Positions 1 through 5,949 of a stretch of 5,949 nt of DNA are shown one piece after another (the stretch's first letter is position 1; the number at the start of each line of letters is the position of its first letter). The stretch lies in the NCBI GenBank assembly GCA_017960415.1, contig JAGCZE010000489.1, positions 1 through 5,949 on the forward strand, read 5' to 3'. The DNA comes from Lachnospiraceae bacterium. GTDB lineage: Bacteria; Bacillota_A; Clostridia; Lachnospirales; Lachnospiraceae. The position numbers and the translations under genes were made by a program. Under the pieces are notes generated by a model, which saw nothing but the letters and a program-made list of their open reading frames with translations, did not search any database and was not told where the DNA came from.

Positions 1-1221
1 AATGACAAGAAATTCAGGATAATTATCATCTCATGTCTGACGGCGGGAATAGTCCTGCTGGCTGTTGGGATCATTCTCGGCGTAAGAGGAAGTAAGGAAA
101 AATCCAAGAATATGCCTCAGACCGAAGTAATGGCAACGCTGACACCGACACCTACTCCGACACCGGTACCGACTTCAACACCTACACCTTCGCCCTCACC
201 GACGCCGTCACCTTCGCCGACACCCACGCCGGACCTGCATATCGGTGAATTACAGTCTTACCTGACAGGCGATTGGGTAGACGAACAGATGGTAAAAGAA
301 AGACCTTACTGTATTATGCTGAACAATATCGGCGCCGCCAATCCCCAGTCGGGAGTAGGAGATGCGAAGATACTGTATGAGGCGCTTACGGAAGCCGGAA
401 TCACACGTTTGATGGGCGTATACGAAGGACTTACCGAAGAGGATCCCTGCAAGGACAGGATCGGTTCGGTCAGAAGCGCAAGACATTATTTTGCAAGCTT
501 TGCCGATGAGTATGATGCTATTTTCATACATTTCGGAGAGACCACATATGCCGAGAAAAAGATCAAGAAGCTGAATCTGGACCATCTCGAAGGCATGTAC
601 TGGGTCGGCAGCACGGTTTACTACAGGGATAACAGTATTCCTTCACCGCACAACGCATTTGCTTCCCTTGAAGGCATACATAAGGGCATAGAAGCGATGA
701 AGCTCCGCACGGAGCATGAAGAAGGCTATACTCCGAATCATTTTACATTTTATGATGATATTGAGCTGCCTGCGGGATCGACTTTGGATGAAAACGGTAA
801 TACAAAAGTCTCGGCCAATACGACCGATGCCCTGAATATTACGCTGCCGTATTCGTATTATATGACCGTTACCCTCGAGTACGATAAAGAATCGGGATTA
901 TATGCAAGAAACCAGTTCGGCGGACCGCATATTGACTACAATACCGGGGAGCAGCTGAAATTCAACAATGTGATCATTCAGATCGTTCATGAGTATGACA
1001 AGGACAAGAACGATTATCAGGAAATGGACATTTCCGACAATGAAGGAAAAGGATATTACATTTCCAAAGGGAAATGCATCCCGATCACCTGGAAAAAGAA
1101 TGAAAAGAAACGCAGAATGTTTTATTATGACGAGAACGGTGAAGTACTGAAGCTCAACCAGGGACGTACTTTTATCTCGATTTATCCCGATTTCAGGGAA
1201 AGCAATCTGATCATCGAATAA
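1..1221 (+). CDS. DUF3048 (YerB-like) membrane-anchored extracellular protein, 5' end cut by window edge
   Basis: The frame is open from base 1, so the ATG at 112 is internal and the true start lies upstream; 406 residues are visible. Counting from the first codon, residues 3-6 are basic (KKFR) and about 7-28 form one hydrophobic helix, followed by a Lys-rich stretch. This looks like a signal anchor with the bulk outside the cell. An IISC string resembles a lipobox but lies at the front of the helix, so lipid attachment is unlikely. Residues 48-77 are a Thr/Ser-Pro spacer. The N-terminal DUF3048 domain follows, with RIGSVRSAR at 153-161 and PSPHN at 214-218. The C-terminal domain starts near FGGPH at 306-310 and ends in a typical W-K...YYDENG...LNQGRTFI pattern. 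B. subtilis YerB is the known relative; its biochemical function is not established. The flippase gene follows after 28 bp, which suggests an envelope role by inference. Family assignment is firm, function is not. Confidence 0.9.
   Translation, partial: NDKKFRIIIISCLTAGIVLLAVGIILGVRGSKEKSKNMPQTEVMATLTPTPTPTPVPTSTPTPSPSPTPSPSPTPTPDLHIGELQSYLTGDWVDEQMVKERPYCIMLNNIGAANPQSGVGDAKILYEALTEAGITRLMGVYEGLTEEDPCKDRIGSVRSARHYFASFADEYDAIFIHFGETTYAEKKIKKLNLDHLEGMYWVGSTVYYRDNSIPSPHNAFASLEGIHKGIEAMKLRTEHEEGYTPNHFTFYDDIELPAGSTLDENGNTKVSANTTDALNITLPYSYYMTVTLEYDKESGLYARNQFGGPHIDYNTGEQLKFNNVIIQIVHEYDKDKNDYQEMDISDNEGKGYYISKGKCIPITWKKNEKKRRMFYYDENGEVLKLNQGRTFISIYPDFRESNLIIE
142..231 (+). repeat. Thr/Ser-Pro coding microsatellite (15 dipeptide units)
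   Basis: Thirty consecutive codons alternate Thr, Ser or Val with Pro, with a single Thr-Ser pair breaking the pattern. At DNA level this is an imperfect 6-bp repeat of the ACACCG/TCACCG type with mixed third bases. It lies directly between the membrane anchor and the folded DUF3048 domains, so it most likely forms an extended spacer that carries the domain through the cell wall. The imperfect third positions suggest the repeat is maintained at protein level and is not a fresh slippage expansion. Confidence 0.85.
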
Positions 1222-1249
1222 AGATGGCGAAAGACAGGTTATTGAATTT

Positions 1250-2875
1250 ATGAAACGCGAAAAGAAGAACGATTTCCTCATGCAGGGGTCTGTGCTGGCC
1301 ATGGCGGGTTTGCTGACCCGCTTTATAGGCATGGTCTACAGGATTGTCCTGACCCGTATTGTGGGGACCGAGGGAATGGGCTATTACAATACCGCCTATG
1401 AGATTTACAATCTGGCTCTGCTGGTATCGACCTACAGCATACCCGTTGCGATCTCCAAGATCGTTGCGGACAGGGATTACAAGGGCCAGTATGTCAATTC
1501 CAACAGGGTATTCAGGGTAGGACTTCTTGTTTCATCAACCATCGGTTTTATAGCATCTTTTGTTCTTCTGGTTTTTGCCAACCCGCTGGCGGCATTCATG
1601 AAATGGCCCAGTGCGGCTATACCTTTGAGAGTACTTGCTCCGACAATTTTTGTATTTTCCATAATGGGAATCATACGCGGATTCTTCCAGGGAAAAAAGA
1701 CGATGATCCCAACGGCCATTTCGCAGGTCATAGAACAGATTTTCAATGCGATATTCAGTGTATTGGCCGCATGGCTGCTGATCCGGGCTCATAAGGACCA
1801 GGCCGATGTAGCCGCTTACGGTGCGGCCGGCGGTACTGCCGGAACACTCATAGGAGCTGTTTTCGGACTGATATTCCTGATATTTGTATACAGGATCAAT
1901 TCCTATTATTTCCTGAAAAAGAGCCTCAAAGACAAGACCGGAATCGTTGAGTCCGACAATGATCTGACCAGGGCCATACTGCTTACGATGCTTCCCATCA
2001 TCTTAAGCCAGACAGTTTATCAGCTGAGCGGGATCATCGACAATTATGTTTTCAGCAAGATCATGTACGGCAAAGGCATGGAAGAGAGCATGAAGGCCAT
2101 TCTGTATGAAGCTTACTCGAATAAATACAAATGGCTGTACAATCTGCCTGTGGCCATCGCATCGTCCTTCGGTGTAACGATCGTGCCGGTTCTTTCGGCG
2201 GCTTATGCGGCGCGTGATGCCAAGTCAGTGAGGGAAAAATGCCATTCCGCGATCAAACTTAACATGATCGTTGCGATCCCTTCGGCAGTGGGTCTCGGAG
2301 TTCTTGCACGTCCGATCATGCAGATGCTCTTTCATAAATCCGCGGACGAACTAAGCCCGATACTGATGCAGCTCGGATGTGTGGCGGTTGTATTGTTTGC
2401 ATATTCGACACTGACCAACGGAATCCTTCAGGGCGTCAACCAGCTGAGACTTCCGATCATCCATGCCGGGATATCTCTGCTGATCCATATACCGCTGCTG
2501 ATCATTTTGCTCGGGCCGCTTAATGTCGGCGTTTATGCAATGGTGATCGGTAACTGTACCTACGGACTTATGGTATGCATCCTCAACTGGAATTCGATGC
2601 GAAAAAGGCTCGGTTATAAACAGGAACTGCGTACGACTTTCATGATACCGGCCGAAGCTGCGGGCGGTATGGGAATTGTAGCCTGGGGTATTTATAAGAT
2701 CATTTTCATGATAACCGGGATCAACCTCATCGCGACCATAATAGCACTGATCCTGGCGGTTATCACGTATTTTACATTGCTGCTGTTGTTTAAGGGTGTG
2801 AACGAAGAGGAACTTAAAGGCTTCCCGATGGGCGGAAGACTCGTGACATTTGCGAGGAAGCTGCATATTATGTGA
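1250..2875 (+). CDS. SpoVB/YtgP/MurJ-like lipid-linked oligosaccharide flippase (MOP superfamily)
   Basis: This 541-residue protein is hydrophobic almost throughout and fits about 14 membrane helices, the usual size and topology of the polysaccharide-transporter branch of the MOP exporters. The N-terminus has the layout typical of Firmicute SpoVB/YtgP proteins: a short Lys/Arg-rich tail, then FLMQGSVLAMAG, a VYRIVLTRIVG segment, GYYNTAYEIYNLALL and IPVAISKIV (residues about 9-70). Members move lipid-linked cell-wall or polysaccharide precursors across the cytoplasmic membrane; streptococcal YtgP can replace E. coli MurJ, while SpoVB acts in spore cortex formation. I cannot tell lipid II from another substrate here. 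The ATG at 1250 is the only normal start after the in-frame stop at 1208-1210. Its Shine-Dalgarno is weak (AGG at 1236-1238, 11 bp away), and the gene starts 28 bp after the DUF3048 gene, so translational dependence on that gene is plausible. Confidence 0.9.
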   Translation: MKREKKNDFLMQGSVLAMAGLLTRFIGMVYRIVLTRIVGTEGMGYYNTAYEIYNLALLVSTYSIPVAISKIVADRDYKGQYVNSNRVFRVGLLVSSTIGFIASFVLLVFANPLAAFMKWPSAAIPLRVLAPTIFVFSIMGIIRGFFQGKKTMIPTAISQVIEQIFNAIFSVLAAWLLIRAHKDQADVAAYGAAGGTAGTLIGAVFGLIFLIFVYRINSYYFLKKSLKDKTGIVESDNDLTRAILLTMLPIILSQTVYQLSGIIDNYVFSKIMYGKGMEESMKAILYEAYSNKYKWLYNLPVAIASSFGVTIVPVLSAAYAARDAKSVREKCHSAIKLNMIVAIPSAVGLGVLARPIMQMLFHKSADELSPILMQLGCVAVVLFAYSTLTNGILQGVNQLRLPIIHAGISLLIHIPLLIILLGPLNVGVYAMVIGNCTYGLMVCILNWNSMRKRLGYKQELRTTFMIPAEAAGGMGIVAWGIYKIIFMITGINLIATIIALILAVITYFTLLLLFKGVNEEELKGFPMGGRLVTFARKLHIM

Positions 2876-2967
2876 CAAGCGGATATCATATGAATAGCTG
2901 ATAACTTTTAAATATGTGAGAAAGCGGATATTTTGAGACAATCTTATATCGTGCGAAAGGAATAGAT
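2865..2967. repeat. Imperfect direct repeats spanning the flippase stop codon and the spacer before the flavoprotein gene
   Basis: TATGTGACAAGCGGATAT at 2869-2886 recurs as TATGTGAGAAAGCGGATAT at 2913-2931, one substitution and one inserted base apart, with a 44-bp offset. A third copy of the extended unit (2928-2950) matches 2865-2887 at 18 of 23 positions and overlaps the second copy. A weaker fourth likeness, TATCGTGCGAAAGGAATAGA, starts at 2947 and supplies the AAAGGA Shine-Dalgarno (2956-2961) of the next gene. The first copy includes the TGA of the flippase. The pattern fits local duplication in the spacer or repeated binding sites; the sequence alone does not decide. Confidence 0.6.
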
Positions 2968-2971
2968 AAGG

Positions 2972-4237
2972 ATGCAGGATCAAAAATGCCGGAAACTGAT
3001 CATCGTGGGATGCGGTGCGTCAGGCATGATGGCAGGGTGCATCGCAGGTCTGGACTGTGATGATGTACTGATACTTGATGCAAATAATGTTCCGGGCAAG
3101 AAGATACTCGCTACAGGCAACGGAAAATGCAATTTCACCAACATTTTCATGCGTGAGGACAGGCTGAACCAGCCTGCGGGAAGTCCGGTTATGGATATCC
3201 TCGACTGCTTCGATTTTGAAGATGTGCTTCTTTTCTTTGAAAAAATCGGAGTGCCGGTCAGGATAAACAACGATTATTGTTATCCCTACAGCAGGGAGGC
3301 GGTTTCTGTACGGGATGCGCTCTACGGCAGACTGACCGAGCTGGGTGTAAAAGTCAAGCTGAACAACAGGATCACAAAGATCGAAAATGACAGTGATGCG
3401 GAAATTTTCAGTCTTCATACGGATTCGGGATATATCTACAAGGCCCGGAAGGTGATCCTTGCCTGCGGTGGTCTTGCGGGTCCTTCGTTTGGATGTGACG
3501 GAAGTGTATACGGCATGTTAGGTGCTCTCGGTGCAAAAGATATCACGGGACCGCTGCCGGCGCTTGTAGGGCTTACAAGCTCCGATCCCGTAATAAAGGA
3601 GCTTTCTGGAGTCAGAGCCATCGCAAAAGTCAGTCTGAAGATCGATGACAATATTACAAGGCAGGAGACCGGAGAGATCATATTCTCGACAGGCGGTATT
3701 TCGGGGATTCCGGTTATGAATATGAGCAGATATGCAGTCCGGGCTATCGATCAAGGACGCAGATGCTCCCTGAGTTTTGATTTCTTTGGCGAGCTTTCAC
3801 GTGATAAGCTGAAGACCATGATCATGAGCATGGTCTACGGAAGACATGTGAGCCTGGAAAAAGCGCTTGTGGGCATCGTCAATCACAAACTGCTGGATGT
3901 GATGCTCTTAAAAAGCGATAATAAGGGGCTGGATACCGACAGCGATACCTTTGATCCCGATGCCCTTGCGGACCTTTTAAAGAATTTTCAGATCGCTGTT
4001 ACAGGCAATACCGGCTGGGAAAATGCCCAGGTTACCACCGGCGGCCTGTCACTCGACGAGGTTGATATCTCTTCGATGCAGACCCGGTTCTGCAAAGGCC
4101 TGTATGTGACCGGAGAAACACTTGATGTTGACGGCTGCTGCGGCGGCTACAACCTGCAATGGGCCTGGAGTACCGGTGCTATTGCCGGAGCCTGTGCAAC
4201 ATACGGGAAGCTCGATAAAGCCCGGGTGTTGGGTTGA
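2972..4237 (+). CDS. HI0933/BaiN/YhiN-family FAD-binding flavoprotein
   Basis: The 421-residue length is normal for this family (PF03486, often labelled aminoacetone oxidase family or BaiN-like). The N-terminus holds the FAD-binding Rossmann motif GCGASG at 13-18, with the acidic residue after strand 2 at Asp36, followed by the family signature GKKILATGNGKCNFTN at 42-57. The C-terminus carries TTGGLSLDEVD from 355 and the second flavin signature GETLDVDG at 381-388, running into CCGGYNLQWAW up to 399. The protein should be cytosolic; no signal peptide or membrane helix is seen. E. coli YhiN (RdsA) of this family was reported to make dihydrouridine in 23S rRNA, and a C. scindens member, BaiN, was linked to bile-acid reduction. 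The rRNA role is the likelier housekeeping one, but the sequence does not show it. ATG 2972 has AAAGGA 10 bp upstream. Family certain, substrate open. Confidence 0.9.
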   Translation: MQDQKCRKLIIVGCGASGMMAGCIAGLDCDDVLILDANNVPGKKILATGNGKCNFTNIFMREDRLNQPAGSPVMDILDCFDFEDVLLFFEKIGVPVRINNDYCYPYSREAVSVRDALYGRLTELGVKVKLNNRITKIENDSDAEIFSLHTDSGYIYKARKVILACGGLAGPSFGCDGSVYGMLGALGAKDITGPLPALVGLTSSDPVIKELSGVRAIAKVSLKIDDNITRQETGEIIFSTGGISGIPVMNMSRYAVRAIDQGRRCSLSFDFFGELSRDKLKTMIMSMVYGRHVSLEKALVGIVNHKLLDVMLLKSDNKGLDTDSDTFDPDALADLLKNFQIAVTGNTGWENAQVTTGGLSLDEVDISSMQTRFCKGLYVTGETLDVDGCCGGYNLQWAWSTGAIAGACATYGKLDKARVLG

Positions 4238-4238
4238 G

Positions 4239-4271
4239 CTTGATTATGAATTAATGCAGAATGAAATCAAG
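4239..4271. other. Inverted repeat just after the flavoprotein stop codon
   Basis: CTTGATT at 4239-4245 and AATCAAG at 4265-4271 are exact complements separated by 19 bp, starting one base after the TGA. The stem is short and A/T-rich, and an A-rich run follows instead of a T-run, so it is not a standard intrinsic terminator for the + strand. It could protect the transcript's 3' end or be chance. Confidence 0.3.
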
Positions 4272-4291
4272 AAAATAAAACAAAGAATTAG

Positions 4292-4329
4292 GTATTGCCT
4301 GAAATGAATCTATTGTTGTTCAGGTATAC
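4292..4329. promoter_or_regulatory. Inverted repeat upstream of the diguanylate cyclase gene (operator or mRNA hairpin)
   Basis: GTATTGCCTGAA (4292-4303) and TTCAGGTATAC (4319-4329) pair over 11 base pairs with one bulged T at 4295 and one G-T wobble, around a 15-base loop. Six consecutive pairs (CCTGAA/TTCAGG) form the core. No T-run follows, which argues against a terminator. The right arm contains TATACT (4325-4330), a possible -10 box, so a bound repressor would block it. The dyad ends 31 bp before the chosen cyclase start. Confidence 0.45.
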
Positions 4330-4344
4330 TGAATTGAATATAAT
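4316..4344 (+). promoter_or_regulatory. Possible sigma-A-type promoter for the diguanylate cyclase gene
   Basis: TATAAT at 4339-4344 is a perfect -10 consensus, 17 bp after TTGTTC (4316-4321), a poor -35 with three of six matches. The expected start near 4351 would fall inside the Shine-Dalgarno, which weakens this call. The alternative -10 TATACT at 4325-4330 would give a start near 4337 and a complete ribosome site, but has no recognisable -35 at normal spacing. The region is A/T-rich, so chance hexamers are likely. Confidence 0.3.
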
Positions 4345-4348
4345 AATT

Positions 4349-4355
4349 GGGAGTG
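4349..4355 (+). promoter_or_regulatory. Ribosome-binding site that fixes the cyclase start at 4361
   Basis: GGGAG (4349-4353) in the string GGGAGTG lies seven bases before the ATG at 4361. The in-frame alternatives, TTG at 4295 and ATG at 4304, lie within or beside the inverted repeat, have no Shine-Dalgarno, and would add a 19-22-residue leader ahead of the first membrane helix. This site therefore supports 4361 as the true start. Confidence 0.75.
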
Positions 4356-4360
4356 ATACA

Positions 4361-5503
4361 ATGCAGACAGAATATGCGGTTCTGTATCTGGAAATAAACC
4401 TGATCTCTCTTGCGTTGATCTGTATTATACTGAAAAAGACCACCGGTCTGTCCAAAATGATGGCCCAACGGAACTTTGCAATGTCAATCGTTGCGGAGAT
4501 GCTGTTTTTTATTTCGGATACGGTCTATGTATTGATAAACAGCGGGATCATGCCCGGAGGCAGTATTGCCAAGCTGATCTGTAAGGAACTGTATTTCGGT
4601 GCCACAGGAGTAATGTGTTTTTTCTGGTTCCTGTATTTTGAACATCTGAAAGATTCGGCTTTTATTAAAGACAGGAAAAAGATCAGGCTTTCCGCCTCGA
4701 TCCTGTTTGTACTGTTGTTTCTGCTGTTCATAAATCTGTTTACCGGAATACTGTTCTATGTCGATGACGAAAATGTATATCATCGCGGGATTTTGTTCAT
4801 ATTATGCTATATACTGCCGTATATCTATGTTTTTATATCCTGTTGCCAGACTATTGCCGGATATAAAAAGAAAGAAGGAGTCATCAAGCGGCGTACATTA
4901 TGGACGATGATAATCTTTCCGGTTGCGCCCGGCGCGGCAGGTATAATGCAGTATATTTTTCCGCGCATGCCGTTTGCCTGCGGAGTACTTTCACTTGCGA
5001 CGCTTATCCTTTATCTGGACTGGATCGACCAGCTGATATCCCTTGATCCTCTGACAGGACTGAACAACAGGAAGCAGCTAAATCATTTTTATGAACAATG
5101 GATACGTTCCCATGCTGAAGGCGAAAAGCTCTTCCTCCTGCTGATAGATGCGAACAAATTCAAGCATATTAACGATACATACGGGCATATTCAGGGTGAT
5201 ATCGCACTGAAGAATATTGCCGAAGCGCTGAAGCTCGGATGCAGGAATCTGCCGAGAAGAGCAAATATCGCCAGATACGGCGGCGATGAATTCGCTGTAG
5301 TGTTTGAAGCGGAGACAAAACAGGATGCCGAGAACCTCAAGGAAACCATTAACGGATACTTGAAAGAAGTCAATGAACGGAGCGGAGTTCCGTTTGAACT
5401 GACTGTCAGCATAGGAATCGCAATGTCCGGGGAAAAGAGTACGCTCAAGGATCTTATCGATCTGGCGGATGAACGTATGTATTCCGAAAAGCGCAGGACA
5501 TAA
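4361..5503 (+). CDS. Membrane-bound diguanylate cyclase: seven-helix sensor region plus GGDEF domain
   Basis: From ATG 4361 the protein is 380 residues. Residues 1 to about 225 form seven hydrophobic helices with no domain I can name, presumably a membrane-embedded sensor; the ligand is unknown. The GGDEF domain follows directly, without a PAS or HAMP linker: DPLTGLNNR from residue 229, the metal/substrate segment LIDANKFKHIND (261-272, metal ligand Asp263, Asn271), GHIQGD (275-280) and the active-site motif YGGDEF with GGDEF at 307-311. All catalytic positions look intact, so synthesis of cyclic di-GMP from two GTP is expected. The allosteric I-site RxxD normally found just before the motif is absent: in RRANIARYGG the expected Arg and Asp positions are Pro and Ala. 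The second Asp of the usual DxD is Asn, a common variant. The gene lies 123 bp after the flavoprotein gene and 37 bp before the next one. Starts at 4295 (TTG) or 4304 were rejected for lack of a ribosome site. Confidence 0.9.
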   Translation: MQTEYAVLYLEINLISLALICIILKKTTGLSKMMAQRNFAMSIVAEMLFFISDTVYVLINSGIMPGGSIAKLICKELYFGATGVMCFFWFLYFEHLKDSAFIKDRKKIRLSASILFVLLFLLFINLFTGILFYVDDENVYHRGILFILCYILPYIYVFISCCQTIAGYKKKEGVIKRRTLWTMIIFPVAPGAAGIMQYIFPRMPFACGVLSLATLILYLDWIDQLISLDPLTGLNNRKQLNHFYEQWIRSHAEGEKLFLLLIDANKFKHINDTYGHIQGDIALKNIAEALKLGCRNLPRRANIARYGGDEFAVVFEAETKQDAENLKETINGYLKEVNERSGVPFELTVSIGIAMSGEKSTLKDLIDLADERMYSEKRRT

Positions 5504-5540
5504 GCGGTTATGAACATTTTTATTTACGATTGGAGTCGGG

Positions 5541-5949
5541 ATGCTTCGTGTTAATTCACTGAAAATGCCTGTAGGATATACGGAAGACGGATTAAGGACC
5601 CGGATACTCAAAAGACTCCGTATAAGCAGCAATGAACTGGTATCGTATAATCTTGTCAAACGCTCTGTTGATGCGCGTGACAAAGAAAATATCAGATATG
5701 TGCTGTGTGTTGATGTCGCGGTGGGGCGTCCGGGGCAGGATGGAATTGACAGGAAGCTTGAAAATAAGATACTCTCCGACAGGAAGATAAAAGATGTTTC
5801 GCCCACAGAGCCGGTTATATATAAAGATCCCGGCCGTAATATAAATAATACCAAGCCGATGAATTTGCCTGACGGTGATGTTGACCGGAATACCAACGGT
5901 TCATACCTGCAAAACAATACTGATATGGTGTATGATCAGAAAAAACGAC
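5541..5949 (+). CDS. COG2509-type FAD-dependent dehydrogenase, N-terminal part only (3' end cut by window edge)
   Basis: ATG 5541 has GGAG (5532-5535) five bases upstream, and the frame stays open to the window end, giving 136 complete codons. The start MLRVNSLKMPVGYTEDGLR, then ILKRLRIS, ELVSYNLVKRSVDARDKENIRYVLCVDV matches the N-terminal domain pattern I know from uncharacterised FAD-dependent dehydrogenases (COG2509), in particular the hallmark K-S-[IV]-D-A-R segment followed by a [FY]-V strand. In that family the Rossmann segment RPV[IV]VG.GPAG follows soon after a K-x-V stretch. Here KIKDVSPTEP is followed by at least 40 polar residues rich in Asn and Asp with no such motif before the cut. 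Predicted cytosolic; reaction unknown. It is probably translated from the same transcript as the cyclase, 37 bp upstream. The assignment rests on the N-terminal pattern alone because the FAD motif is outside the window. Confidence 0.75.
   Translation, partial: MLRVNSLKMPVGYTEDGLRTRILKRLRISSNELVSYNLVKRSVDARDKENIRYVLCVDVAVGRPGQDGIDRKLENKILSDRKIKDVSPTEPVIYKDPGRNINNTKPMNLPDGDVDRNTNGSYLQNNTDMVYDQKKR

Noticed and set aside
31..36. Possible lipobox (IISC) in the DUF3048 protein
   Set aside because: The Cys comes after only a few hydrophobic residues and the main hydrophobic helix follows it, the reverse of a lipoprotein signal.
2872..2900. GTGACA as a -35 box for the flavoprotein gene
   Set aside because: It is close to TTGACA but no acceptable -10 sits 16-18 bp downstream.
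2351..2983. A 210-residue - strand open frame with a repeated DIRLS peptide
   Set aside because: The peptide repeat comes from the DNA repeats in the spacer at 2865-2950; the rest is antisense to the flippase and low in recognisable features.
4295..4360. Upstream starts (TTG 4295, ATG 4304) for the diguanylate cyclase
   Set aside because: No Shine-Dalgarno precedes them, they lie in or beside the dyad, and the ATG at 4361 has GGGAG at ideal spacing.
5499..5521. CATAA-GCGG-TTATG hairpin followed by five T's after the cyclase stop
   Set aside because: The stem is only five A/T-rich pairs and the T-run begins four bases later, too weak for a convincing terminator; the next gene starts 20 bp on.
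5078..5917. A 279-residue open frame on the - strand
   Set aside because: It lies opposite the GGDEF domain and the COG2509-type start, both of which have clear family motifs and ribosome sites. Its translation shows no motif and crosses two genes, so it is a shadow.

Overview
The window is a compact run of five protein-coding genes, all on the + strand, with no RNA gene, mobile element or CRISPR array that I can recognise. Gene content, moderate GC content, short spacers and Shine-Dalgarno sites point to a Firmicute of class Clostridia. A Lachnospiraceae-like gut or rumen bacterium is my best guess, inferred from protein style and not proven. Both edges cut a gene: the first lacks its start codon and the last lacks most of its length.

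Layout: (1) 1-1221 is the 3' part of a DUF3048 (YerB-like) envelope protein with an N-terminal membrane anchor and a 30-residue Thr/Ser-Pro linker. (2) 1250-2875 is a SpoVB/YtgP/MurJ-like flippase of the MOP superfamily. (3) 2972-4237 is a flavoprotein of the HI0933/BaiN/YhiN family. (4) 4361-5503 is a seven-helix membrane diguanylate cyclase with an intact GGDEF motif but no canonical inhibitory I-site. (5) 5541-5949 is the N-terminus of a COG2509-type FAD-dependent dehydrogenase that carries an unusual Asn/Asp-rich stretch.

Genes 1 and 2 are 28 bp apart and look like one transcription unit for the cell envelope: a surface-anchored protein and a lipid-linked precursor flippase. The 96-bp spacer before gene 3 contains imperfect direct repeats. 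The 123-bp spacer before gene 4 contains a strong inverted repeat and promoter-like hexamers, so the cyclase may have its own control. Gene 5 follows the cyclase after 37 bp with a good ribosome-binding site, so it could be co-transcribed with it. No convincing intrinsic terminator is visible anywhere, so read-through across the whole block is possible.

I see no clear new multi-gene system. The points most worth a second look are the cyclase between two flavoprotein genes, its I-site loss, the dyad in front of it, the repeats upstream of gene 3, and the insertion in the last gene.
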